Shown here: piece after piece, positions 17,214 to 23,724 of the stretch
Layout of the letters: each line of letters starts with the position of its first letter
Numbering within the stretch: position 1 is the first letter of the stretch
Assembly: GCA_965215115.1 (NCBI GenBank)
Contig: OZ244050.1
Location: forward strand, 2,108,001-2,172,000
Direction: 5' to 3'
From: CALDTK01 sp965215115
Lineage (GTDB): Bacteria > Bacteroidota > Bacteroidia > Chitinophagales > Saprospiraceae
Length of the DNA stretch: 64,000 nt
The notes under the pieces: model-generated
Told to the model about the DNA's origin: nothing
Databases searched by the model: none
What the model saw: only the letters and a program-made list of their open reading frames with translations
Program-made: the position numbers and the translations under genes

Positions 17214-17399
17214 TTCGACTCCGCCCTCGTTTGCGGCCTCGACGTTTGCTGCATAGCTTTCGCCAAAACCGATCCTTTCCAGCTCCTGGCGAAACAGTCC
17301 AAATCAATCCCGAAAGGCGACAAACCCGACCCCAGCTACCCGAGTACGACCGGTCAGCCCTCCGGTGGCGGCAGGGGCAACAACCCGAAGAAGGGTTAA
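17214..17399 (+). pseudogene. Possible 3' remnant of a small Bacteroidota protein (PSTTG...GGGRGN tail)
   Basis: This frame follows a TGA at 17211 and ends in TAA at 17397-17399. It has no ATG, GTG or TTG start, but its last 30 residues (SIPKGDKPDPSYPSTTGQPS followed by GGGRGNNPKKG) look like the tail of short Bacteroidota hypothetical proteins I recall with PSTTGN.SGGGRGN. The mini-hairpin at 17256-17269 is read as AFAKT just upstream. It may be a decayed gene whose 5' end was lost; the evidence is weak. Confidence 0.3.
17256..17269 (-). repeat. Mini-hairpin element GGC-GAAA-GC
   Basis: Exact 14-mer; intergenic, in the possible gene fragment. Confidence 0.9.
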
Positions 17400-17491
17400 A
17401 TCCGGGGGGGCATTTGGGTGGAGTTGCAGCTGCGGCGCTTCAGTATGCCCGCGATCCAACGAAGGATAATCTCTGCTGCTGATACGAAGGA

Positions 17492-18250
17492 TCACTGCTT
17501 CATCTGATCGGCGTAGCGCTCGGTCACCGAGTGCAAGTACCGCTCAATTTGCACGTCCAGTCCCCCCTCACTACCGGACGCCAAACACCCCTCCGCCAGG
17601 CCCCCAATCGCGCGCGCCACGCTCCCGTCGCTGAGGTCGGCAAGCATCGTCGGCATCAGCGCCGCCAGGACGCCCGGCGGCAGATCGTCGAAGCCGCGCC
17701 CGTCGAAGGGGTCGGTGCCGTACCGCAGGCAGAGCGCCGTGGTCAGGCGGGCGCGCGCGGTATCGACGAAGTGCGCCGCCTGCCACGGGCGACGCCGGGC
17801 GTGGGCGACGCCCGCGAGCCGGACGTACAAAACCGCCTCTGCGACAAGTGCGCGCATGTCCGGCACCCGCTTCGGCGCGGGCGCGCCGGTCTCCCCGAAG
17901 ACCAACGCGAAGCGGGCCGTCGTCGCCGCGAAGCTCGTCTGCGGCCGCGCCGACACGTCGAGTTGCATCCCGTGCTCGTGCAGGAACACGCGGTAGACGG
18001 CGTCTTCGTACGGGATGTCGAGCAGGCGCGCGAAGCCCGGGTCGTAGTCCGCGAGCCAGGACTCGGCTTGCGCCAAAACTTGCGCGACCTCTACGCCGGG
18101 GCGGGTCCCGAGCGCGAGGTCGATGTCCGAGTGTCGGTCGCGGAACCCTTCGGCCGTCGACCCGACGTGCGCCGCCGAGGCAACCTCCGGGTGCTGAGTG
18201 GCCCACTGGGTAAGGTCGGCGAGGAGTCGGGCGCGGGCGGTGGGGAGCAT
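17492..18250 (-). CDS. Nucleotidyltransferase-domain protein
   Basis: 252 residues from the ATG at 18250 (a TTG 9 bases upstream is also in frame). The signature GSTAEGFRDRHSDIDLAL is the GS...DxD metal and nucleotide-binding motif of the MNT/aminoglycoside-nucleotidyltransferase superfamily. A second conserved acidic residue lies in GMQLDVSARP. The C-terminal half is helical, with the layout of aminoglycoside-adenylyltransferase-like or DUF4037-like proteins. Substrate cannot be inferred. A GCAA-type mini-hairpin at 18065-18079 encodes QVLAQAES. Confidence 0.75.
   Translation of the reverse strand: MLPTARARLLADLTQWATQHPEVASAAHVGSTAEGFRDRHSDIDLALGTRPGVEVAQVLAQAESWLADYDPGFARLLDIPYEDAVYRVFLHEHGMQLDVSARPQTSFAATTARFALVFGETGAPAPKRVPDMRALVAEAVLYVRLAGVAHARRRPWQAAHFVDTARARLTTALCLRYGTDPFDGRGFDDLPPGVLAALMPTMLADLSDGSVARAIGGLAEGCLASGSEGGLDVQIERYLHSVTERYADQMKQ
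18065..18079 (-). repeat. Mini-hairpin element GGC-GCAA-GCC
   Basis: GCAA loop, full stem; inside the nucleotidyltransferase gene. Confidence 0.85.
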
Positions 18251-18323
18251 CGCGCGCAATGGTAAGGTGTGGTGCGCGAGCCAGGCGACGAATCGTTCGC
18301 CTGAACCTTAGCCAGTCCTAAAA

Positions 18324-18331
18324 TACCTTTG
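18324..18331 (+). promoter_or_regulatory. Putative -7 box TACCTTTG
   Basis: Exact match to the Bacteroidota -7 consensus TAnnTTTG, 13 bases before the DUF3253 start codon. I see no convincing -33 TTG at 19-21 bases upstream. The predicted 5' leader would be only a few bases long. Confidence 0.45.
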
Positions 18332-18344
18332 AGCCCCCACCTCC

Positions 18345-18599
18345 ATGCCCGACCCCCAAACCCACATCCTCACGCTCCTCCGCGCCCGCGGCCCCCGCAA
18401 ATCCATCTGCCCCTCGGAGGTCGCCCGCGCGCTCTACCCCGACGACTGGCGCGACCACATGGACGAGGTGCGCGACGCGGCGAGGGTTTTGGCGAAAGCC
18501 GCAACGATACGCATCACCCAGGGCACGGTAGACCTCGACCCAGCCGGAACGTGGACCGGGCCAATACGACTGCGACTACCCAGCGCGCCAGGCGATTAA
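18345..18599 (+). CDS. DUF3253 family protein
   Basis: 84 residues. ILTLLRARGPRKSICPSEVA followed by DDWRDHMDEVRDAARVLAKA and GPIRLRLP matches the small winged-helix-like DUF3253 family, whose members share ICPSEVARAL and a GPIRLR ending. Function is unknown; the fold suggests nucleic-acid binding. The VLAKAA stretch is encoded by an exact GGC/GAAA/GCC mini-hairpin (18486-18500). A TACCTTTG box lies just upstream. Confidence 0.85.
   Translation: MPDPQTHILTLLRARGPRKSICPSEVARALYPDDWRDHMDEVRDAARVLAKAATIRITQGTVDLDPAGTWTGPIRLRLPSAPGD
18486..18500 (+). repeat. Mini-hairpin element GGC-GAAA-GCC
   Basis: Canonical; inside the DUF3253 gene. Confidence 0.9.
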
Positions 18600-18701
18600 A
18601 GACCGTCCCCAATAGCCGTACGCACGCAACCGGACCCGCGGCGCACCTACCGCCTTTGCGCCCTACATCCAAGTTCCGCCCTCGTAGGTTGATGTACCTA
18701 C

Positions 18702-19754
18702 ATGGAATATCCAAGGACCATCGAGATCGGGATCGACAGTTTTGCGGCAGCGTCATCGGCGGGGACCTCCGGGGTGGCCGTGGACGACGTGACGTCGATG
18801 CGCCACCTCCTCGAGCGCGTGCGCAGGGCCGACGGGGCCGGCGTCGACGTGTTCGCCATCGGGGAGCACCACCGCCGCGAGTACCTCGACTCGGCGCCGC
18901 ACGTCATCCTGGGGGCCGCCGCCGCGGTGACGGAGCGCATCAAGCTCGGGAGCGCCGTCACCGTGTTGAGCGCCGCCGATCCGGTGCGCGTCTTCCAGAA
19001 CTTCGCCACCGTAGACCTGATCTCCGACGGCCGGGTGGAGATCGTGGCCGGGCGCGGCTCCTTCACGGAGTCCTTCCCGCTCTTCGGGCGGCAACTCAAA
19101 GATTACGATGCGCTCTTCCGAGAAAACCTGGACCTCCTCCTGCGGTTGCGCGAGTCCGAGACGATCAGTTGGTCGGGACAATTCAGGCCTGCGCTCACGG
19201 GGCAGGGCGTGTACCCGCGCCCGGTGCAGGAGCGCTTGCCGATCTGGGTCGGCGTCGGCGGCACGCCCGAGTCCTTCGTGCGCGCGGGGATGCTCGGCCT
19301 GCCCCTGATGGTCGCGATCATCGGCGGGGAGACGCACCGCTTCCGGCCGCTCGTGGACCTGTACCGCGAGGCGGGTCGGCGCGCCGGGCATGACGCGGCG
19401 CTGCTCAAGGTCGGCGTCCACTCCCTGGGCTACGTCGCGCCGACGAGCGCGGAGGCGACGGCGGACTTCTTCCCGGGGTACGCGCGGACCTTCACGAAGA
19501 TCGGCAAGGAGCGCGGGTGGGCCCCGATCACGAAGGCGCACTACGAGCATCAGATCGGAGAGACGGGCGCGCTGGTGGTCGGGGACGTGAAGGAGGTGGC
19601 GGCCAAGATTTTGCGTCACTCCGAGGCGCTCGGGGGGATCTCACGCTTTGCGTTCAACATGGACATGGCGGAGGTGCCGCAGGAGAAGCTGCTTCGAGCG
19701 ATTGATTTGCTGGGGGAGGAGGTGAGGGGAGTGGTGAATGCGGGGGGGGGTTAG
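18702..19754 (+). CDS. LLM-class (luciferase-like) flavin-dependent monooxygenase
   Basis: 350 residues, about the usual length of the family. Recognisable blocks are GVDVFAIGEHHRREYLDSAP, KLGSAVTVLSAADPVRVFQN and TVDLISDGRVEIVAGRGSF, the FMN-binding TIM-barrel core of bacterial luciferase-like enzymes. The C-terminal segment IWVGVGGTPESFVRAG...LPLMVAIIGG is also typical. The likely reaction is FMNH2-dependent oxidation of an unknown substrate. No partner reductase is adjacent, although a flavin reductase-type gene lies 11 kb away. The gene is followed by an 8-bp tandem repeat. Confidence 0.9.
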   Translation: MEYPRTIEIGIDSFAAASSAGTSGVAVDDVTSMRHLLERVRRADGAGVDVFAIGEHHRREYLDSAPHVILGAAAAVTERIKLGSAVTVLSAADPVRVFQNFATVDLISDGRVEIVAGRGSFTESFPLFGRQLKDYDALFRENLDLLLRLRESETISWSGQFRPALTGQGVYPRPVQERLPIWVGVGGTPESFVRAGMLGLPLMVAIIGGETHRFRPLVDLYREAGRRAGHDAALLKVGVHSLGYVAPTSAEATADFFPGYARTFTKIGKERGWAPITKAHYEHQIGETGALVVGDVKEVAAKILRHSEALGGISRFAFNMDMAEVPQEKLLRAIDLLGEEVRGVVNAGGG

Positions 19755-19802
19755 GTGCTTGGGTGCCTGGGTGCCTGGGTGCCTGGGTGCCTGGGTGCTT
19801 GG
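19755..19802 (+). repeat. 8-bp tandem repeat GTGCCTGG x6
   Basis: Six consecutive units (GTGCTTGG, four GTGCCTGG, GTGCTTGG) beginning one base after the monooxygenase stop. The same unit recurs at 33906-33929. Confidence 0.9.
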
Positions 19803-19885
19803 GGGGCCGTAGCGGCGCCGGGCTGCCGTCGGGACCTGCCGTACTTGCTCACCGCCCCCGTGCACGCGCACACAAGCATTGACGC

Positions 19886-19900
19886 GGCTTGCGCCAAAAC
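19886..19900 (-). repeat. Mini-hairpin element GGC-GCAA-GCC
   Basis: Intergenic, 26 bases before the DUF4349 start. Confidence 0.9.
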
Positions 19901-19925
19901 CCGGGCCGCGCTGCATCTTTAGCGC

Positions 19926-20864
19926 ATGCAAATTCGCAGCACTCCTACTCCGCACCCCGCCGCACAGAGTGCCGCACATACTGCCGGTCGGCCCGATCGC
20001 TATTTTTGTTGGCTCCCGGCACTCCTGGGGCTACTCCTCGTGGCCTGTAGCAATAGCCCGGGCGACTACGCCGAGGCCGGCACGGAGAGCATGGCGGACG
20101 CGAGCTACGAGGAGCAGGAGATGCTGCGGACCGATGCCGCCGACCTCTCCCAGCCGCCCGCGGCACCGGCGCCGCCCCCGCCCGCAAACTCCTCCGCCCC
20201 CGCGCGCAAGCTCCTCCGCACCGCCCGCCTCTCCATCCGCGTCGATAGCGTCGACCGCGCCGCGCGTGCCCTCACCGCCCAACTCGAAACCCTCGGGGGC
20301 TTCGTCGCCGCCGAGAGCACCCTCGACTACGATGAGCGCAACCGCAGCATGACCTTCAGGGTGCCAAGCGAGCGCCTCGACGCCATGATCGCCGCCGTCG
20401 AAGGACTCGCCGAGAAGGTCGAGAGCCGCGAGGTCTCCGTCGTCGACAGGACCACCGAGTACGTCGACATCGCCGCGCGGCTCTCCACCCAACGCGCGCT
20501 CGCGGCCCGCCTGCAGGAGTTGCTGAAGCGCGCCCAGAAAGTGAGCGAGGTCATCGAGGTCGAACGCGAGTTCGCCCGCGTGACGGCCGAGATCGAGGCC
20601 TTCGAGGCCCGGCTCAAGTCCATCGACCGCGACGCCACCTACGCCACGCTCGAGGTCCAGTTGCTCGGCACCTACCAGCCGATCGTCTCGCGGGACTCCT
20701 TCTGGGTGGACTTCAAGGAGAGCTTCGTCGACGGCCTTCGCCTCGTGCGGGGCTTCGCGCTCGTGCTGGTGTCGCTGTGGCCGTTCCTGTTGATCGCGGG
20801 CGTCGGCGCCTGGTGGTGGCTGCGCCGTCGACGCCCACCGCTGGCGCGGGCGTACGATGTCTAG
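19926..20864 (+). CDS. DUF4349 lipoprotein
   Basis: 312 residues. The N-terminus has a hydrophobic run ending LLLVACSNS, a lipobox with Cys as the lipidated residue, although the signal peptide is long. A Pro-rich linker (about residues 75-95) leads to the DUF4349 domain: LLRTARLSIRVDSVDRAARA, LGGFVAAESTLDYDERNRSM, FRVPSERLDAMI, TTEYVDIAARLSTQRALAAR, then EREFARVTAEIEAFEARLK. A C-terminal membrane helix (GFALVLVSLWPFLLIAGVGA) ends in basic residues. DUF4349 proteins are anchored envelope proteins of unknown function. It converges on the 553-residue gene with a shared palindrome between the stops. Confidence 0.9.
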   Translation: MQIRSTPTPHPAAQSAAHTAGRPDRYFCWLPALLGLLLVACSNSPGDYAEAGTESMADASYEEQEMLRTDAADLSQPPAAPAPPPPANSSAPARKLLRTARLSIRVDSVDRAARALTAQLETLGGFVAAESTLDYDERNRSMTFRVPSERLDAMIAAVEGLAEKVESREVSVVDRTTEYVDIAARLSTQRALAARLQELLKRAQKVSEVIEVEREFARVTAEIEAFEARLKSIDRDATYATLEVQLLGTYQPIVSRDSFWVDFKESFVDGLRLVRGFALVLVSLWPFLLIAGVGAWWWLRRRRPPLARAYDV

Positions 20865-20882
20865 GCCACGGCGCCGTGGCCT
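20863..20882. terminator. 20-bp perfect palindrome between convergent genes
   Basis: AGGCCACGGCGCCGTGGCCT is a perfect palindrome that overlaps the stop codons of both convergent genes (TAG on +, TGA on -). It has no T-tract, so it may attenuate read-through in both directions rather than act as a classic intrinsic terminator. Confidence 0.5.
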
Positions 20883-22543
20883 CACTTGCAGCCCTCGATC
20901 GCCTGCGCGAAGGCGGCCATGAACTCCCGGGCCGACTGTACGTCCGCGAAGCGCACGCTCACGTCGTCCTCGTAGCGCTGCTCCCCGCCGTCCCTCACCA
21001 CGTCGATGAGGCGCTCGCCGCGGCGCGAGCCGTACCCGACGAACACCCCGTCGCCCAGCACCTTCAGGGTGGCACTGCGCGGGTCGAGGTCCCGGAGGCT
21101 AAAGGTGGTCTGGGTTTCGCGGGTCCTCGAGCCCACGCGTTCGCCGAGGGTGAGGACGTAGCCGCATTCCGTGTCGGCTTCCGCCAAAACCTGCTCGGCG
21201 TCCCCCTCGCCGAAGTCCTTGACGTTGGCGGACTGGACCGCGTCGGCGAGGCTCGTCTCCGCGACGGCCGGGGGGCAGTGCTCGGCGAGGTACTCGACGG
21301 CGGCCACGGCGTCCCGGGCCGCGGGCGCCGAGGAGAGCCGCAACTCTACGTTGCGGTCGAACCCCTTCACCGCGCCGTCTGCGGTCCGCTTGACGTAGGA
21401 GTCGCGTTCGCGGGTGTTGAGCACCAACGAAACGTAGCCCCGCCGCCCGCGGACCTCGATGGCGCGCGGGTCGAGGTCCGCGAAGTTGAAGTCGTAGGTC
21501 TCGACCGAGGTGATCCGCCCGGCGTTGGCCAACTCCACGGTCGCCCTACAGTCGCCCGCGATGGTTTGCTTCGCGTCGGGGAGGCTCGTTTTGGCGAAAG
21601 CCGCCCGCAGCACCGCCGCAGCCGCCGAGGTCGATTGCGGTAGGGAGCCCGGGGCCCTGCGCTGCTCGACCGCCAGCGGGATCAACTTCGCGAACGCCTC
21701 ACTCACCGCCTGCGCATCGCCGTAGTCACCGAAGCGCAGCACCACCTCGTCGCCGAAGCTGACCTCGCCGCCCTCGTCGACCTGGACGTACTCGCGGCCC
21801 CGGCGCACCGGCAGCGTGAGGGTCACGAGCCCGCCGCGCGCCTCGGGCCGCAGGCCCCGGTCCTGTAGGTCGGCGACGACGAACACTACATCCGAAGACT
21901 CGCTCCGTACCCCGGCGCTGGTCAGTTTGAGCGTCCCCGTACCCTCGGCGCCGTCGAAGGTGAGCGCCTGCGTGTAGTCCTCGCGGCCGGCCGCCACCGG
22001 GCGGACGCGCTCGGCGATGAAGGTTTCGAGCCCCGCCGCATCGGCCGGGATCGCGGCCGCGGCCCCGTAGGCGGCCTTCGCGAGCGGCAATATCTCCTCG
22101 ATCAGCGCCACGAGCGCCCGCGCGTTGTCGGTGTCGGCGGCCAGCAGGTCGAACGCGTTTTGGTAGCGCAGGCGGCTCCCATCCTCGCTGCCGACCAGGA
22201 GATTGTTGCCCTCGCCGTAGACCGTCACCGGGAGGCGCAACCCACGGCCGTCGCCGACGCGGACGCGGCGCAGCAACGCGAGGTTGACCTTCGCCACGGT
22301 GGTCTCGGTGCGGCTGCTCGTCCCCTCGGTCTGCGAAACGGTGATTAAGTAAGGTGTCGCAGACTCGAAGTCGAGCCGCTGGTCGATCTCCTCCCGCCCG
22401 GCCGTGACGCGCGCGGGGAGGAGCGCGCGGAGCTGCTCGACCTTAGCTATCAGGTCTGCGGTACTGGTTGTGGTGTTCGGCTGTGCGTGGCCGCCCGCGA
22501 GGGTGATGAGGGCCGCGAGGAGTAGGAAGACACGTCGGTACAT
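20882..22543 (-). CDS. Secreted hypothetical protein with four internal repeats
   Basis: 553 residues with a signal peptide (MYRRVFLLLAALITLAGGHA). The rest can be read as four divergent copies of a module of about 110-140 residues. Each copy has a beta-rich segment (for example TVELANAGRITSVETYDFNF, YVLTLGERVGSRTRETQTTF), a line of the type DLDPRAIEVRG or DLDPRSATLKV, a segment like RRGYVSLVLNTRE or DGVFVGYGSRRGE, and a helix (DAVAAVEYLAEHC, SAREFMAAFAQAI). I do not recognise the family. Two mini-hairpin repeats (21176-21190 and 21588-21602) lie in inter-repeat parts. Confidence 0.7.
   Translation of the reverse strand: MYRRVFLLLAALITLAGGHAQPNTTTSTADLIAKVEQLRALLPARVTAGREEIDQRLDFESATPYLITVSQTEGTSSRTETTVAKVNLALLRRVRVGDGRGLRLPVTVYGEGNNLLVGSEDGSRLRYQNAFDLLAADTDNARALVALIEEILPLAKAAYGAAAAIPADAAGLETFIAERVRPVAAGREDYTQALTFDGAEGTGTLKLTSAGVRSESSDVVFVVADLQDRGLRPEARGGLVTLTLPVRRGREYVQVDEGGEVSFGDEVVLRFGDYGDAQAVSEAFAKLIPLAVEQRRAPGSLPQSTSAAAAVLRAAFAKTSLPDAKQTIAGDCRATVELANAGRITSVETYDFNFADLDPRAIEVRGRRGYVSLVLNTRERDSYVKRTADGAVKGFDRNVELRLSSAPAARDAVAAVEYLAEHCPPAVAETSLADAVQSANVKDFGEGDAEQVLAEADTECGYVLTLGERVGSRTRETQTTFSLRDLDPRSATLKVLGDGVFVGYGSRRGERLIDVVRDGGEQRYEDDVSVRFADVQSAREFMAAFAQAIEGCK
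21176..21190 (-). repeat. Mini-hairpin element GGC-GGAA-GCC
   Basis: GGAA loop; inside the four-repeat protein gene. Confidence 0.85.
21588..21602 (+). repeat. Mini-hairpin element GGC-GAAA-GCC
   Basis: Canonical; inside the four-repeat protein gene. Confidence 0.9.
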
Positions 22544-22719
22544 AGGTTCGAAGTCGTTGCGCTCGATGGAAGGTATACATCCGCCGTGATAACCCCCCCC
22601 CGCGATCGATCATCCTATGGCCACGTCTTACACCCAACGCTACGCCAGGCGCCACACGGGCTGGAAGCTGAGGCGCGGCCAGGCCCCAACCTCGGCCGCG
22701 GCCGCTCGTTGTTGAGCGT

Positions 22720-23547
22720 ATGTACGATGCGGCCGTCGCCCAACTCGCCAGCCTGATGCGCGGTCGGCGCTTTTGCGTCCTCTCCGGGGCGGGCGTCTCG
22801 GTGGACTCCGGCATCCCGGATTACCGCGGGCCGTTGACGCGGCACATCCCGCGCACCCCCGTACAGCACGATGAGTTCGTCCGCGAGCCCGGGGCGCGGC
22901 AGCGGTACTGGTCGCGCGCCAGCCGGGGCTACGCGGCCGTCGGGGAGGCGCGGCCGAACGCGTCCCACCTGGCCCTCGCGGAGTTGGAGGCCGCGGGCCT
23001 CGTGAGCGGGGTCATCACGCAGAACGTGGACGGGCTGCACCTCGCGGCCGGGAGCCGCCGCGTCATCGAGCTCCACGGGAAGCTGCGCGACGTGACGTGT
23101 TTAGCTTGCGCCAAAACCTACCCCCGCGCCGCCGTGCAGACGCAGATCGCGCGGGAGAACCCGGGTTTCGTCGGCGGGGCTCACCGCGTGGCGCCGGACG
23201 GGGACGCCGAGGTGGCCCTGGCCGAGCAGGCGGCGTTCCGGGCGCCGCGCTGCGGGGCGTGCGCGGGCGACCTGATGCCGGATGTGGTGTTCTTCGGTGG
23301 GTCGGTGCCGAAGGATCGGAGCGAGGCGGCGTACGCGCTCCTGCGGGAGAGCGATGGCCTGCTGGTGGTCGGGTCGAGTCTTACGGTGTTCAGCGGGTAT
23401 CGCTTCGTGCGGGAGGCGGACCGCCTCGGGCTCCCGGTGGCGATCGTGACCCTCGGGGAGACGCGGGGGCACCGGCACGCGGCCGTGGCGGTGGACGCGC
23501 CGCTGGGGGCGGTGTTGCCGGTTTTGGCGCGGGCGCTGGTGGGGTAG
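22720..23547 (+). CDS. Sirtuin (Sir2-family NAD-dependent protein deacylase)
   Basis: 275 residues. The NAD-binding motif GAGVSVDSGIPDYRG and TQNVDGLH are intact, the catalytic His is H119 (ELHGK), and the zinc is held by CLAC (C127, C130) and CGAC (C178, C181). The later GSSLTVFSGYRFV is the usual C-terminal NAD loop. It should remove acyl groups from lysines in an NAD-dependent reaction, and resembles the SIRT4-like class. A GCAA-type mini-hairpin at 23104-23117 is read as ACAKT and supplies zinc ligand C130. Another sits 6 bases after the stop (23554-23568). Confidence 0.92.
   Translation: MYDAAVAQLASLMRGRRFCVLSGAGVSVDSGIPDYRGPLTRHIPRTPVQHDEFVREPGARQRYWSRASRGYAAVGEARPNASHLALAELEAAGLVSGVITQNVDGLHLAAGSRRVIELHGKLRDVTCLACAKTYPRAAVQTQIARENPGFVGGAHRVAPDGDAEVALAEQAAFRAPRCGACAGDLMPDVVFFGGSVPKDRSEAAYALLRESDGLLVVGSSLTVFSGYRFVREADRLGLPVAIVTLGETRGHRHAAVAVDAPLGAVLPVLARALVG
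23104..23117 (-). repeat. Mini-hairpin element GGC-GCAA-GC
   Basis: Inside the sirtuin gene, overlapping the codon for zinc ligand C130. Confidence 0.8.
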
Positions 23548-23553
23548 GGGTGG

Positions 23554-23568
23554 GTTTTGGCGAAAGCC
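23554..23568 (+). repeat. Mini-hairpin element GGC-GAAA-GCC
   Basis: Canonical; begins 7 bases after the sirtuin stop codon. Confidence 0.95.
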
Positions 23569-23672
23569 GAATAAAATTTTCCCCAGGGTGACGCCTCCGG
23601 AGGTTGGTAATGTGTTGCGGTCAACAGACGCGGGAGCGTGCGTTGGCGATAACAATCCGCAAAACTTCAGGA

Positions 23673-23680
23673 TACCTTGC
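23673..23680 (+). promoter_or_regulatory. Putative -7 box TACCTTGC upstream of susC
   Basis: TACCTTGC resembles the Bacteroidota TAnnTTTG box and lies 44 bases before the SusC start. I see no well-spaced -33 TTG (the nearest is 27 bases away). Confidence 0.3.
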
Positions 23681-23724
23681 GGCTCCTTCCGGCGATCAGT
23701 TGGGGGCTCACCAAACACACAGTT

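Larger units (their letters stand above)
16983..17491. other. Intergenic stretch with one mini-hairpin and a small-protein fragment
   Basis: About 500 bases between the divergent reductase and the convergent nucleotidyltransferase. Apart from the possible fragment at 17214-17399 and the mini-hairpin at 17256-17269 I see no gene, RNA gene or clear promoter. Confidence 0.5.
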
